The notes beneath the pieces were generated by a model, which had not been told where the DNA came from, ran no database searches, and worked only from the letters and a program-made list of their open reading frames with translations. Positions 24,058 through 33,457 of a stretch of 64,000 nucleotides of DNA are shown here, in pieces. This DNA is from Streptomyces mirabilis (GTDB taxonomy: Bacteria; Actinomycetota; Actinomycetes; Streptomycetales; Streptomycetaceae), in assembly GCF_018310535.1 (NCBI RefSeq), contig NZ_CP074102.1, positions 5,518,001-5,582,000 on the forward strand. The letters are read 5' to 3'. The position numbers and the translations under genes were made by a program. Numbering within the stretch: the stretch's first letter is position 1; the number at the start of each line of letters is the position of its first letter.

Positions 24058-27000
24058 GTGGTACTGGAGCAAGAGGACAAGGGCGGCTGGGCACAGCGGC
24101 TCGCCGGGTACGCGTGGCGGTACCCGAAGTACGTCCTGCTCGCGCTCGGCTCCTCGCTCGGCGGCATGGCGGTCCTGGCAGTGGTCCCGCTGATCACCAA
24201 GGTGATCATCGACGACGTCATCGGGAACCACAGCAAGGCCATGGCGCCCTGGGCGGGCGCGCTCATAGGCGCCGCCGTCCTCGTCTACGTCCTCACCTAC
24301 ATCCGCCGCTACTACGGTGGCCGCCTCGCCCTCGACGTCCAGCACGACCTGCGGACCGAGATGTACAGGACGATCACCCGGCTCGACGGACGACGCCAGG
24401 ACGAGTTGTCCACCGGCCAGGTCGTCGGCCGCGCCACCAGCGACCTCCAGCTGATCCAGGGCCTGCTCTTCATGCTCCCGATGACCATCGGGAACGTGCT
24501 GCTCTTCCTGATCTCCCTGGGGATCATGGCCTCGCTCTCCCTGCCCCTCACCCTGGTGGCACTCGCCGTCGCCCCCGCTCTCTGGGTCGTCGCCAAGCGC
24601 AGCCGCTCCAAGCTGCACCCCGCCACCTGGTACGCGCAGGCGCAGGCCGCCGCCGTGGCGGGTGTCGTCGACGGCGCCGTCAGCGGCGTACGCGTGGTGA
24701 AGGGCTTCGGGCAGGAGGATCAGGAGACCGGAAAGCTCCGGGACGTCGGACGGCGGCTCTTCGCGGGGCGGCTGCGGACCATCCGGCTCAACGCCAAGTA
24801 CACCCCGGCCCTCCAGGCCGTGCCCGCCCTCGGCCAGGTCGCGATGCTGGCGCTGGGCGGCTGGCTCGCCGTACGGGGACAGATCACGCTCGGCACCTTC
24901 GTCGCGTTCTCCTCGTACCTCTCCCAGCTCGTGGGACCGGTGCGGATGCTCGCCGTGGTCCTCACCGTCGGACAGCAGGCCCGCGCGGGTGCCGAGCGCG
25001 TCCTCGAGCTCATCGACACCGAGCCGTCGATCAAGGACGGCACCAAGACCCTTCCGGCCGACGCGCCCGCGACCGTCGAGTTCGACGACGTGTCCTTCGC
25101 CTACGAGGACGGGCGGCCGGTGCTCGACGGGCTGAGCTTCGAGATCCGCCCCGGCGAGACCCTCGCCGTGGTCGGCTCCTCCGGCTCCGGCAAGTCGACG
25201 GTCTCGCTCCTGATGCCCCGCTTCTACGACGTGACGCACGGCGCCGTCCTCATCGGCGGCCACGACGTCCGCGAGCTGACGCAGGAGTCGCTGCGCGCCG
25301 CGATCGGCCTGGTCCCCGAGGACTCCTTCCTCTTCTCCGACACCGTGCGCGCCAACATCGCCTACGGCCGCCCGGACGCCACCCAGGAGGAGATCGAGAC
25401 CGCGGCCCGCGCCGCGCAGGCGGACCGTTTCATCGCCGAGCTGCCCGAGGGCTACGACACCAAGGTCGGCGAGCACGGCCTCACGCTCTCCGGCGGCCAG
25501 CGCCAGCGCGTCGCCCTCGCCCGCGCCATCCTCACCGACCCGCGCCTGCTCGTCCTCGACGACGCCACCTCCGCCGTGGACGCCCGCGTCGAGCACGAGA
25601 TCCACGAGGCGCTCACGCATGTCATGGAGGGGCGCACCACCCTCCTCATCGCCCACCGCCGCTCCACCCTCAACCTCGCCGACCGCATCGCCGTCCTCGA
25701 CGGCGGCAGCCTCGCCGACATCGGCACCCACGAGGAACTCCAGCAGCGCTCCCCGCTGTATCGCCGCCTCCTGACCGACCCGGACGAGCTGGGCGGCGTC
25801 TCGCCCGGTCACGCCCAGCCCGCCGTGCCTCAGGAGGACACCTCCGTACGGGACGAGCTGGACGCCGAGTTCGACGCCGAGCGCGGGGTCACTCCCCATC
25901 TGTGGACCGGCGACCGGGAGCCCAAGGACAACGCCCTGTCCGGCATGCCCGCCACGCCCGAACTCCTCACCCTGGTCGAGGCGCTGCCCCCGGCCACCGA
26001 CATCCCCGGCATCGACGAGGCGCGTGCGGTCAGGCCCGAGGAGTCGTACGGGCTGCGCAGGCTGCTGCGCGGCTTCGGTCTCCCGCTGCTCGTCAGCCTG
26101 GGTCTCGTGGCCGTGGACGCGGGCATGAGCCTGCTGCTGCCCGTGCTGATCCGGCACGGCATCGACCAGGGTGTGTCCCGGATGGCCCTCGGCGCGGTGT
26201 GGGCCGCCGCGGCGCTGGCGCTGGTCACCGTGCTCGTCCAGTGGACCGCGCAGATCGGCGAGACCCGGATGACGGGCCGGACCGGCGAGCGGGTCCTCTA
26301 CTCCCTCCGCCTGAAGATCTTCGCGCAGCTCCAGCGCCTCGGACTCGACTACTACGAGCGGGAGCTGACCGGCCGGATCATGACCCGGATGACGACGGAC
26401 GTCGACGCGCTGTCGACGTTCCTCCAGACGGGCCTGGTCACCGCGTTCGTCTCGGTCGTCACCTTCTTCGGCATCATGGGCGTGCTGCTGGTGATCGACG
26501 TCCAGCTCGCGCTGGTCGTCTTCATCACCCTTCCGCCGCTGGTCATCGGCACCTTCTTCTTCCGCCGGGCGAGCGTGAAGGCGTACGAACTCGCCCGCGA
26601 GCGGGTGTCGGCGGTCAACGCCGATCTCCAGGAGTCGGTCTCCGGACTGCTGATCCTGCAGGCGTTCCGGCGCGAGCGCTCGGGCGGGCAGCGGTTCGCG
26701 GAGGGCAGCGACAGCTACCGCAGGGCGCGCATCCGCGGGCAGTGGCTGATATCGATCTACTTCCCGTTCGTCCAGCTGCTGGCGTCGGTAGCGTCGGCCG
26801 CGGTGCTGATCGTGGGCGCGCACCGGGTGGACGCCGGCACCCTCACGACGGGCGCGCTGGTCGCCTACCTCCTCTACATCGACCTGTTCTTCGCGCCCGT
26901 GCAGCAGCTCTCGCAGGTCTTCGACGGCTACCAGCAGGCCACGGTCTCGCTGGGCCGCATCCAGGAACTGCTCCAGGAGCCGACCTCGACGAAGGCCGCC

Positions 27001-27804
27001 GAGGCACCGATGGACGTCCTCTCCCTGCGGGGCGACATCGCCTTCGAGGACGTCGACTTCGCGTACGGCTCCGCCGCCGAGGCAGACGCAGAGGCGGCGC
27101 TCAGCGGCATCTCGCTGAGCATCCCCGCCGGACAGACCGTCGCCTTCGTCGGCGAGACCGGCGCGGGCAAGTCCACACTGGTGAAGCTGGTCGCCCGGTT
27201 CTACGACCCGACGGGCGGGCGGGTGACGGTCGACGGCACGGATCTGCGCTCGCTCGACCTGACCTCGTACCGGCACCGGCTCGGCGTCGTCCCGCAGGAG
27301 GCGTACCTCTTCCTGGGGACCGTCCGGGACGCCATCGCCTACGGGCGCCCCGACGCCACCGATGCCGAGGTGGAGGCCGCGGCCCGTGCGGTCGGCGCCC
27401 ACGACATGATCGCCACGCTCGACGGCGGCTACCTCCACGAGGTCGCCGAGCGCGGCCGCAACCTCTCCGCGGGCCAGCGCCAGCTGATCGCGCTGGCCCG
27501 CGCCGAACTCGTGGACCCGGACGTGCTGCTCCTCGACGAGGCGACGGCGGCGCTGGACCTGGCGACGGAGGCCCTGGTCAACCAGGCCACCGACCGCCTC
27601 GCCGGACGCCGTACGACCCTCGTCGTCGCCCACCGCCTGACGACGGCCGCCCGCGCCGACCGGGTCGTGGTCATGGACCACGGCCGCGTCGCCGAGGACG
27701 GCACCCACGACGATCTCCTCCAGCGAGGCGGCCATTACGCGGAGCTGTGGAGGACGTTCGTCGGGGCTCCGGAGGAGGAAGAGCCGGTTCCCTCATCGGC
27801 CTGA
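24058..27804 (+). CDS. Full-length ABC exporter (two TMD-NBD halves in one chain)
   Basis: A 1248-residue exporter with order TMD-NBD-linker-TMD-NBD. GTG 24058 is chosen because GGAAGG ends 7 bases before it; TTG 24016 is possible but has no such site. Half 1: six TMs (about 30-320), Walker A SSGSGKST near 374, LSGGQ signature, and Walker B LVLDDATSAVD in which the catalytic Glu is Asp502. Half 2: TMs about 660-960, Walker A ETGAGKST, signature LSAGQ, Walker B LLLDEATAALD with Glu1161. One degenerate and one proper ATP site is the pattern of heterodimeric multidrug/lipid exporters; here both halves are fused. It ends 2 bases from a convergent gene. Confidence 0.95.
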   Translation: MVLEQEDKGGWAQRLAGYAWRYPKYVLLALGSSLGGMAVLAVVPLITKVIIDDVIGNHSKAMAPWAGALIGAAVLVYVLTYIRRYYGGRLALDVQHDLRTEMYRTITRLDGRRQDELSTGQVVGRATSDLQLIQGLLFMLPMTIGNVLLFLISLGIMASLSLPLTLVALAVAPALWVVAKRSRSKLHPATWYAQAQAAAVAGVVDGAVSGVRVVKGFGQEDQETGKLRDVGRRLFAGRLRTIRLNAKYTPALQAVPALGQVAMLALGGWLAVRGQITLGTFVAFSSYLSQLVGPVRMLAVVLTVGQQARAGAERVLELIDTEPSIKDGTKTLPADAPATVEFDDVSFAYEDGRPVLDGLSFEIRPGETLAVVGSSGSGKSTVSLLMPRFYDVTHGAVLIGGHDVRELTQESLRAAIGLVPEDSFLFSDTVRANIAYGRPDATQEEIETAARAAQADRFIAELPEGYDTKVGEHGLTLSGGQRQRVALARAILTDPRLLVLDDATSAVDARVEHEIHEALTHVMEGRTTLLIAHRRSTLNLADRIAVLDGGSLADIGTHEELQQRSPLYRRLLTDPDELGGVSPGHAQPAVPQEDTSVRDELDAEFDAERGVTPHLWTGDREPKDNALSGMPATPELLTLVEALPPATDIPGIDEARAVRPEESYGLRRLLRGFGLPLLVSLGLVAVDAGMSLLLPVLIRHGIDQGVSRMALGAVWAAAALALVTVLVQWTAQIGETRMTGRTGERVLYSLRLKIFAQLQRLGLDYYERELTGRIMTRMTTDVDALSTFLQTGLVTAFVSVVTFFGIMGVLLVIDVQLALVVFITLPPLVIGTFFFRRASVKAYELARERVSAVNADLQESVSGLLILQAFRRERSGGQRFAEGSDSYRRARIRGQWLISIYFPFVQLLASVASAAVLIVGAHRVDAGTLTTGALVAYLLYIDLFFAPVQQLSQVFDGYQQATVSLGRIQELLQEPTSTKAAEAPMDVLSLRGDIAFEDVDFAYGSAAEADAEAALSGISLSIPAGQTVAFVGETGAGKSTLVKLVARFYDPTGGRVTVDGTDLRSLDLTSYRHRLGVVPQEAYLFLGTVRDAIAYGRPDATDAEVEAAARAVGAHDMIATLDGGYLHEVAERGRNLSAGQRQLIALARAELVDPDVLLLDEATAALDLATEALVNQATDRLAGRRTTLVVAHRLTTAARADRVVVMDHGRVAEDGTHDDLLQRGGHYAELWRTFVGAPEEEEPVPSSA

Positions 27805-27806
27805 GT

Positions 27807-28283
27807 TCAGCTCTTCGCCTTGATGTCGGAGATCTTCTTCGTGGCCAGGTCCGACTGCACGCTCAGATAGGTGTACGTGGGGTGCTGGGCGGAGCCCCAG
27901 GTGAGGCGCACCGTCGACCAGGTGTGGCCCGCGCCGCTGTCTCCCGCCGTCACCTTCCACGCCCGCGGCACGTCCTGCGCGCGGAGCACCCCGTCGGCGT
28001 GCTCGCGGCTCTCCCACTTCGCCAGGCGGGTGCGGAGATCCTTGGTCAGGTAGAAGGTGCGCAGTTGGGAGCCGAGGTGACCGCTTCCCTCGTCGGTGAC
28101 CGCGTCGATGTAGGCGCCGTAGAAGTCGGCCACCCGGTCGTAGGCGGGACCGTTGGCACCGCTGCGGGCGGGCGGGGGAGCGCTGGAGCCGGCGAACGCG
28201 GGCACGGAGGCACCCGCCGTGGCGAGGAGCGCCGCGGCGACGAGCGCGCCGACGGCCGTACGTGAACGTGACGTGCGGGACAT
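27807..28283 (-). CDS. Small secreted protein (DUF3828-like)
   Basis: A 158-residue exported protein from ATG 28283 (AAAGGTG upstream). The signal peptide covers residues 1-31 (RTAVGALVAAALLATAGASV, then PAFA). The mature domain has DRVADFYGAYIDAVTDEGSG, FYLTKDLRTRLAKWE, a central VPRAWKVTAGDSGAGHTWSTV and a beta-rich end (TYTYLSVQSDL). This arrangement, a helix with FYGAYI then short strands, resembles DUF3828, whose role is unknown. Its stop is 2 bases from the stop of the ABC exporter, so the two convergent genes have no terminator between them. Confidence 0.8.
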   Translation of the reverse strand: MSRTSRSRTAVGALVAAALLATAGASVPAFAGSSAPPPARSGANGPAYDRVADFYGAYIDAVTDEGSGHLGSQLRTFYLTKDLRTRLAKWESREHADGVLRAQDVPRAWKVTAGDSGAGHTWSTVRLTWGSAQHPTYTYLSVQSDLATKKISDIKAKS

Positions 28284-28444
28284 GGATGAGCACCTTTCGT
28301 TCGTTTTTCTGACCAGTTGGACACCGAACAAAGGGGTGCGGTTGCCCCAAACATGGAAGAAAACCTCTCTCGGGCGAAGGCAACCATCCGATGTACGTCC
28401 TGCGTCCGTACACCAGTACGCTGAATGGCCGGGGGAGGACGACA

Positions 28445-28840
28445 GTGGACCGTGGTGGTGCGATACGCCGGCGCCTGGCGCTGGGCCTTGCGGTGTTGAC
28501 CGCGGCCGGGCTGATGGCGTTGATGAGCCCAGGCAGCGCGCAGGCGGCCGACTCGTACTGCTCGGGTCGCAAGGTCAGAACGCTCACCTTCTCGACCGGC
28601 TCCGTCCAGATCTACAAGCGCGACGGCTATGTCTGCGCGATGACCGTTCCCAAGAAGCAGCAGTCCGGCAAACGGTCGATGTCCGTCAGCGTGCAGGCGC
28701 GCGGCAACCGGCCCGTGGTCGACCAGGGCAGCTTCTCGCACCACGCGGGCCCGGTGACCGTCCACGCGGGCCACCGCTGCGTCCGCGTCAAGGGCTCGGT
28801 CGGATCGGGTTCGGTGAGCTCGAACTGGATCCTCTGCTGA
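28445..28840 (+). CDS. Small secreted cysteine-containing protein
   Basis: A 131-residue protein from GTG 28445, with GGGGGAGGA just upstream. The signal peptide is about residues 1-35 (RRRLALGLAVLTAAGLMALM, then AQA). The mature protein is about 96 residues, basic and beta-rich, with four cysteines (SYCSGRK, YVCAMTV, HRCVRVK, and the final residue WILC), which probably form two disulfides. It looks like a spore-associated or extracellular small protein. I recall Streptomyces relatives annotated as hypothetical or spore-associated protein; the function is not established. Confidence 0.8.
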   Translation: MDRGGAIRRRLALGLAVLTAAGLMALMSPGSAQAADSYCSGRKVRTLTFSTGSVQIYKRDGYVCAMTVPKKQQSGKRSMSVSVQARGNRPVVDQGSFSHHAGPVTVHAGHRCVRVKGSVGSGSVSSNWILC

Positions 28841-28947
28841 GCCGGCAAGGACACAGCCTTCCCATAGGGTTTTCCCCATCTCCCCTGGTGCGCCTGTGAG
28901 TTGCTCCGATAGCTTCCAGCGCACATCCGTTTCACAGGGGAGTGTGC

Positions 28948-30396
28948 ATGCGCAAGGCGCTCAGATGGCTGCTGGCGCTCACGGTGCTCATAGGCACGTT
29001 GAGCACGGCGGGAGCGGCCACCGCCGCCCAGCCGGAGGCCGCACCAGGCACCACAAGCACGGACACCGACATCAAGGACAGGCTGCTCGCGATACCGGGC
29101 ATGAGTCTGATCGAGGAGAAGCCGTACACCGGCTACCGCTTCTTCGTTCTCGACTACACCCAGCCGATCGACCACCGGCACCCGTCCAAGGGCACGTTCC
29201 AGCAGCGGATCACCGTGCTGCACAAGGACGTCTCCCGCCCGACGGTCTTCTACACCGGCGGCTACAACGTCTCGACCAACCCCGGCCGCCGTGAGCCCAC
29301 CCAGATCGTGGACGGCAACCAGGTCTCGATGGAGTACCGCTTCTTCACCCCGTCCCGGCCCGACCCGGCCGACTGGTCGAAGCTCGACATCTGGCAGGCG
29401 GCGAGCGACCAGCACCGCATCTTCGAGGCCCTCAAGCCGATCTACCGCCAGAAGTGGCTCTCCACGGGCGGCTCGAAGGGCGGCATGACCGCCACGTACT
29501 ACGAGCGCTTCTACCCGCGCGACATGGACGGCGTCGTCGCCTACGTCGCCCCCAACGACGTGGTGAACAACGAGGACTCGGCGTACGACCGCTTCTTCAA
29601 GAACGTCGGCACCAAGGAGTGCCGCGACAAGCTGAACGCCGTGCAGCGCGAGGCGCTGGTGCGGCGCGCACCGCTGGAGAAGAAGTACGAGGCGTACGCG
29701 GCCGACAACGGCTACACCTTCACCACCATCGGAAGCCTCGACAAGGCGTACGAGGCGGTCGTGCTCGACTACGTGTGGGGCTTCTGGCAGTACAGCCTGC
29801 TCTCGGACTGCGACTCGATCCCGGCCGACGCCGCCCACGCCACCGATGACGCGATCTGGGCCTCCGTCGACACCATCTCCGGCTTCTCGGCCTACGCCGA
29901 CCAGGGCCTGGAGACGTACACGCCGTACTACTACCAGGCGGGTACGCAGCTCGGCGCGCCCACGATCCACTTCCCGAACATCGAGAAGAAGTACATCCGC
30001 TACGGCTACCAGCCGCCGCGGAACTTCGTGCCGCGCTCGATCCCGATGAGGTTCCAGCCGTGGGTCATGGCGGACGTGGACTCCTGGGTCCGCCACCACG
30101 CCGACCACATGCTCTTCGTCTACGGCCAGAACGACCCCTGGGGCGCGGAGCGCTTCCGGCTCGGCAAGGGCGCACGCGACTCGTACGTCTTCACCGCCCC
30201 CGGTCTGAACCACGGTGCCAACGTCGCGGGACTCGTCCCCGACGAGAAGGCCCTCGCGACGGCCCGCATCCTGGAGTGGGCGGGTGTCGCCTCGGCGACG
30301 GTCCAGGAGAACCCGTCGGCGGCGAGGCCCCTCGCGAAGTTCGACGCGAAGCTGGACCAGCGCGACATCGAGCGCGAGCCCGCGCTGCGACCGTAA
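28948..30396 (+). CDS. Secreted S28-type peptidase (PS-10, tripeptidyl aminopeptidase-like)
   Basis: A 482-residue extracellular serine peptidase. GGGGAG 5 bases before ATG 28948 sets the start. The signal peptide is about residues 1-29 (LRWLLALTVLIGTLSTAGAA). The alpha/beta hydrolase core has FYTGGYNV for the oxyanion region, the nucleophile Ser176 in STGGSKGGMTATYYE, Asp near HMLFVYGQNDPWGAE, and His in APGLNHGANVAGL. It belongs to the PS-10 family described in Streptomyces, which removes N-terminal tripeptides and can process exported enzymes. A direct repeat (AACCCGGTTCACC, 30394 and 30413) follows the stop. Confidence 0.92.
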   Translation: MRKALRWLLALTVLIGTLSTAGAATAAQPEAAPGTTSTDTDIKDRLLAIPGMSLIEEKPYTGYRFFVLDYTQPIDHRHPSKGTFQQRITVLHKDVSRPTVFYTGGYNVSTNPGRREPTQIVDGNQVSMEYRFFTPSRPDPADWSKLDIWQAASDQHRIFEALKPIYRQKWLSTGGSKGGMTATYYERFYPRDMDGVVAYVAPNDVVNNEDSAYDRFFKNVGTKECRDKLNAVQREALVRRAPLEKKYEAYAADNGYTFTTIGSLDKAYEAVVLDYVWGFWQYSLLSDCDSIPADAAHATDDAIWASVDTISGFSAYADQGLETYTPYYYQAGTQLGAPTIHFPNIEKKYIRYGYQPPRNFVPRSIPMRFQPWVMADVDSWVRHHADHMLFVYGQNDPWGAERFRLGKGARDSYVFTAPGLNHGANVAGLVPDEKALATARILEWAGVASATVQENPSAARPLAKFDAKLDQRDIEREPALRP

Positions 30397-30445
30397 CCCG
30401 GTTCACCCGCTGCAACCCGGTTCACCGGCTGCGTCCGCCCCTCGG

Positions 30446-31078
30446 CTACACCGGGCGGGCGCAGCCCACTGGTCTAGTGCCGCCCAGTTGGACATAGAGG
30501 GCCGTGGACGACGGGCACTTGGCGCGGTCGAGGACCGCCGACGTCACCTTGTACTCCGGGGGCTTCCTGCCCTTGCCGTCGCACGCGGTCTCCCGCACCT
30601 GCCCGTCGCCGGAGCTGTAGACGCAGTCGCCGACGATGGTGCGGGGACCGCCGCCCCCGCCCGGATCGCCGGGGTGCGGGGCCTCCAGCTTGCGCATGCA
30701 GGCGTAACCCTGGGGGACGACCCCGTCGCCGTTCTCGTCCGAGGCGGGCCGGGTCTCACTGATGTGCAGCACGAAGTCCGTGGTCGCGGGACACAGCGGC
30801 CCGTCGGCCACCTTGCCGTCGTAACGGGCGATCACCCGCGCGGCGGCCCGTTCGCTGCTGCAGGGCACCTCGGTGAAGCTGGTCGTCCCGAAGGAACTGC
30901 ACTCGTCGACCGCGAGGAACACCGCCCCGTAGCCCGAGGGCTGCGTCGACGTCGTCCCCGCGCCGGGCTCGACGCTCCCCGAGTCCGACCAGCGGTCGCA
31001 TCCCGCGAGCGCGGCGACGGCCAGCAGCAGCGCGCAGAGCACCCCAACGGAACGCCGACCCGACGAGCTGGCTCGCAT
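30446..31078 (-). CDS. Secreted lipoprotein of unknown function
   Basis: A 210-residue lipoprotein. ATG 31078 follows GGGGGGAA. The type II signal peptide ends in the lipobox LAGC (Cys27), so the mature protein is anchored by lipid. The exported part has a Ser/Thr/Pro linker and a domain with six further cysteines (VDECSSF, VPCSSE, GPLCPATT, YACMRK, GDCVYSS, TACDGK, KCPSS), which resembles septum-formation-like or DUF4190-associated domains of actinomycetes. No catalytic motif is visible. It is on the same strand as, and downstream of, the GH3 enzyme. Confidence 0.85.
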   Translation of the reverse strand: MRASSSGRRSVGVLCALLLAVAALAGCDRWSDSGSVEPGAGTTSTQPSGYGAVFLAVDECSSFGTTSFTEVPCSSERAAARVIARYDGKVADGPLCPATTDFVLHISETRPASDENGDGVVPQGYACMRKLEAPHPGDPGGGGGPRTIVGDCVYSSGDGQVRETACDGKGRKPPEYKVTSAVLDRAKCPSSTALYVQLGGTRPVGCARPV

Positions 31079-31237
31079 GGATTCCCCCCGATACCCCCGC
31101 CCAGCGTGACCCGTCGCGACGGGCACACGCCAGACATCCGGGGTGCTTTGCGTCCTTTGGGGGTGGTGCGCCGGGTGTGCGGCGTAGGGCGTGTACGCCA
31201 TTCCCCACCCGGGGCGGTACGTCGGCCCATACCGGAC

Positions 31238-33061
31238 CTAGTACGTCAATCCGTACCCGATCGGATACAGCGCCTTCGCCGGGTCGTCCGCCCGCTGCAC
31301 CGCCACCGGCAGCTTCCCTCGGGGCCTCGCGCTGCCCGCGATCACTCGGGCGGCGGCGCGCAGTTCGACGTCCGTCCAGGAGTAGGTAGCCAAGTAAGCG
31401 CGCACGTCCGGGAGTTGAGCCACGTCGTACGGGTTGCGGATCGCGATCGCGACCACCGGGACGCCGGTGGCGACGAGCCGCTCGACGAGGGTCTTCTGGG
31501 ACCCGGTCGCCGTCACGTTGTAGGTGCCGACGACGACCGCGTCCACGCCCCCGGCCGCCGCCACCGCGTTGTCGATGCCCTCCGCGGAGGGCGCCGTTCC
31601 GGTGGACAGTGCCGTCGCCGTGAAACCCAGCTCGGTGAGGGCGGTCGCGAGGACGGTCGTGGGCGGTCCGTCGGTACCGGACGGTGAGGCGGGATCGGCG
31701 CCCACGACGAGGACGCGCGGGGTGCGCCGGCGTGAGAGCGGGAGCAGGCGCTCCTCGTTGACCAGCAGTGTCGTCGTGCGCTCGGCGATCCGGTCCGCCG
31801 TCCTGCGGTGCGCGGCGGTGCCGACCGTGTGGTCGACGCCGGTGTCGCTGACGTACGGGTTCTCCAGCAGGCCCAGTTTGGCCTTGAGGCGCAGGACGCG
31901 CAGGACGGACTCGTCGAGGCGGGCCTCGGTGAGCTCGCCGCCGCGCACGGCGTTCAGGACCGCGTGCCAGGCCACGTCGATGGACGGCGGGTTGAGGAGC
32001 TGGTCGACACCTGCCTTGAGTGCCAGCACGGGGACGCGGTCGTCGCCGTACTTCGTCCGGACGCCCTCCATGCCGAGCGAGTCGGTCACCACGAGCCCGT
32101 CGTAGCCGAGTTCCTGGCGCAGGATGCCGGTGAGGATGGGGCGGGAGAGCGTCGCGGGGTCCCCGGACGGGTCGAGGGCCGGGACCATGATGTGGGCGGT
32201 CATGACCGAATCGATGCCGGCGCGGATGGCGGCCCGGAAGGGCACGGCGTCGAGGGTCGACCACAGCTCGCGGCTGTGCGTGATGACGGGGAAGCCGAAG
32301 TGGCTGTCGACGGCGGTGTCCCCGTGCCCCGGGAAGTGCTTCGCCGTGGCCGCGACCCCGGCGCTCTGATAGCCCTTCACCTCGGCCGTCACCAGCCCGG
32401 CCACGGCGTCCGGATCGGCGCCGAAGGAACGTACGCCGATGACCGGGTTGGCCGGGTTGACGTTCACGTCGGCGACCGGGGAGTAGTCCTGCCGGATGCC
32501 GAGGGCGCGCAGCTCGGCGCCGCCGAGGCGCCCGACCGTGCGGGCGTCCTCCCGCGAGCCGCCGGCGCCCAGCGCCATCGCGCCCGGGAACAGCGTCGCG
32601 GGCTTGCCCACCCGGGCCACCGCTCCGTACTCCTGGTCGGTGGAGATGAGGACGGGCAGCCCGCGCGGCTGGTCGAGGGAGACCTTCTGGATGCCGTTCG
32701 AGAGGGCTGCGATCTGGTGCGGGTCGCGGGTGTTGTGCGTCCAGGTGAAGTAGATGATCCCGCCGACGCGGTACCTGGCGATCAGCTCGGCGGCCGTCCT
32801 GACGCCGAGCTCCTCCAGGTTGGCGTCGATGTCGGCCTGGTCGGGTGCGGTGGCCGAGTGGCCGTACACCCGCATCACGAAGAGCTGGCCGACCTTCTCC
32901 TCCAGCGTCATACGGGAGACGAGAGATCGGAGTGACGATTCGTCAGGTCGGTCCTCGGCCGCCCGGACGGAGGTGGTGCTCAAGGTCAGGGCCGCGGTGG
33001 TCCCGGCAGTGGCGGCGAGAACGGTACGTCTGGACGGTCTGGAAGATCTCGATGGCCCCAC
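31238..33061 (-). CDS. Tat-exported GH3 beta-N-acetylhexosaminidase
   Basis: A 607-residue glycoside hydrolase family 3 enzyme that removes terminal N-acetylglucosamine from chitin or peptidoglycan fragments. GTG 33061 has GGAGGAG 6 bases upstream. The Tat signal reads RPSRRTVLAATAGTTAALTL, so the enzyme is folded before export. The NagZ-type motif KHFPGHGDT (Lys241-His242, with the His/Asp acid-base dyad) and nucleophile Asp327 in VVTDSLGMEGV identify the N-acetylglucosaminidase branch. A C-terminal alpha/beta sandwich domain (about 430-600) is present. An inverted repeat lies just upstream. Confidence 0.92.
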   Translation of the reverse strand: MGPSRSSRPSRRTVLAATAGTTAALTLSTTSVRAAEDRPDESSLRSLVSRMTLEEKVGQLFVMRVYGHSATAPDQADIDANLEELGVRTAAELIARYRVGGIIYFTWTHNTRDPHQIAALSNGIQKVSLDQPRGLPVLISTDQEYGAVARVGKPATLFPGAMALGAGGSREDARTVGRLGGAELRALGIRQDYSPVADVNVNPANPVIGVRSFGADPDAVAGLVTAEVKGYQSAGVAATAKHFPGHGDTAVDSHFGFPVITHSRELWSTLDAVPFRAAIRAGIDSVMTAHIMVPALDPSGDPATLSRPILTGILRQELGYDGLVVTDSLGMEGVRTKYGDDRVPVLALKAGVDQLLNPPSIDVAWHAVLNAVRGGELTEARLDESVLRVLRLKAKLGLLENPYVSDTGVDHTVGTAAHRRTADRIAERTTTLLVNEERLLPLSRRRTPRVLVVGADPASPSGTDGPPTTVLATALTELGFTATALSTGTAPSAEGIDNAVAAAGGVDAVVVGTYNVTATGSQKTLVERLVATGVPVVAIAIRNPYDVAQLPDVRAYLATYSWTDVELRAAARVIAGSARPRGKLPVAVQRADDPAKALYPIGYGLTY

Positions 33062-33081
33062 GTGCGCTCCTCCCTCGTGAA

Positions 33082-33119
33082 GGAAACTTCCGAGGAGCCA
33101 CGAATATCCGGGAAGTTTC
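33082..33119. promoter_or_regulatory. Inverted repeat upstream of the GH3 gene
   Basis: GGAAACTTCC at 33082-33091 and GGAAGTTTC at 33111-33119 form a dyad (GAAACTTCC/GGAAGTTTC). GAAA-TTTC palindromes are known as repressor sites (CsnR-like ROK proteins) upstream of actinomycete glycoside hydrolase genes. The match here is imperfect, so this is a candidate only. Confidence 0.35.
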
Positions 33120-33155
33120 TTCCAGTCAAGGGTGTGCACAGTATCCCGAGGAGGG

Positions 33156-33197
33156 GCCGTCACCGGCGCAGTTGGAGGGGGGCGCGCCGGTGACGGC
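33156..33197. other. 14-bp perfect stem-loop in the 396-base GH3/aroA intergenic region
   Basis: GCCGTCACCGGCGC (33156-33169) pairs exactly with GCGCCGGTGACGGC (33184-33197), loop 14 bases. It lies between two divergent genes, so it is not an obvious end-of-gene terminator; it may be an attenuator, operator or relic. Nothing else gene-like was seen in 33120-33457. Confidence 0.5.
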
Positions 33198-33457
33198 GTG
33201 CTGCCGGCCGCAGGCGGCGGAGAGGGTGGTCAGCGTTCGCAGCCAGCAGCGAGGCCGACACCGCTCTGCGGAGACTCATCCGGCAGCATGCGGATTGGAC
33301 GAACCGGTGCGGGTCGGGGTTCCCCGGTTTCCGCCGGTTCGGGGAATTGGTGCGGGTGGGGCGAATGGGTGGGACGGTTCGACGCCGGGCTCGCACGGAC
33401 AGGTCCATTTGGCGGACGCTCCCGCGCCGGACCGGGTCGGGGAGCCAGCATGAGGAC

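Noticed and set aside
24010..27735. A 1241-codon minus-strand frame opposite the ABC exporter
   Set aside because: Composition is that of an antisense shadow of a high-GC gene (Gly/Val/Asp/Glu/Arg-rich, no domains); the exporter on the plus strand has complete motifs.
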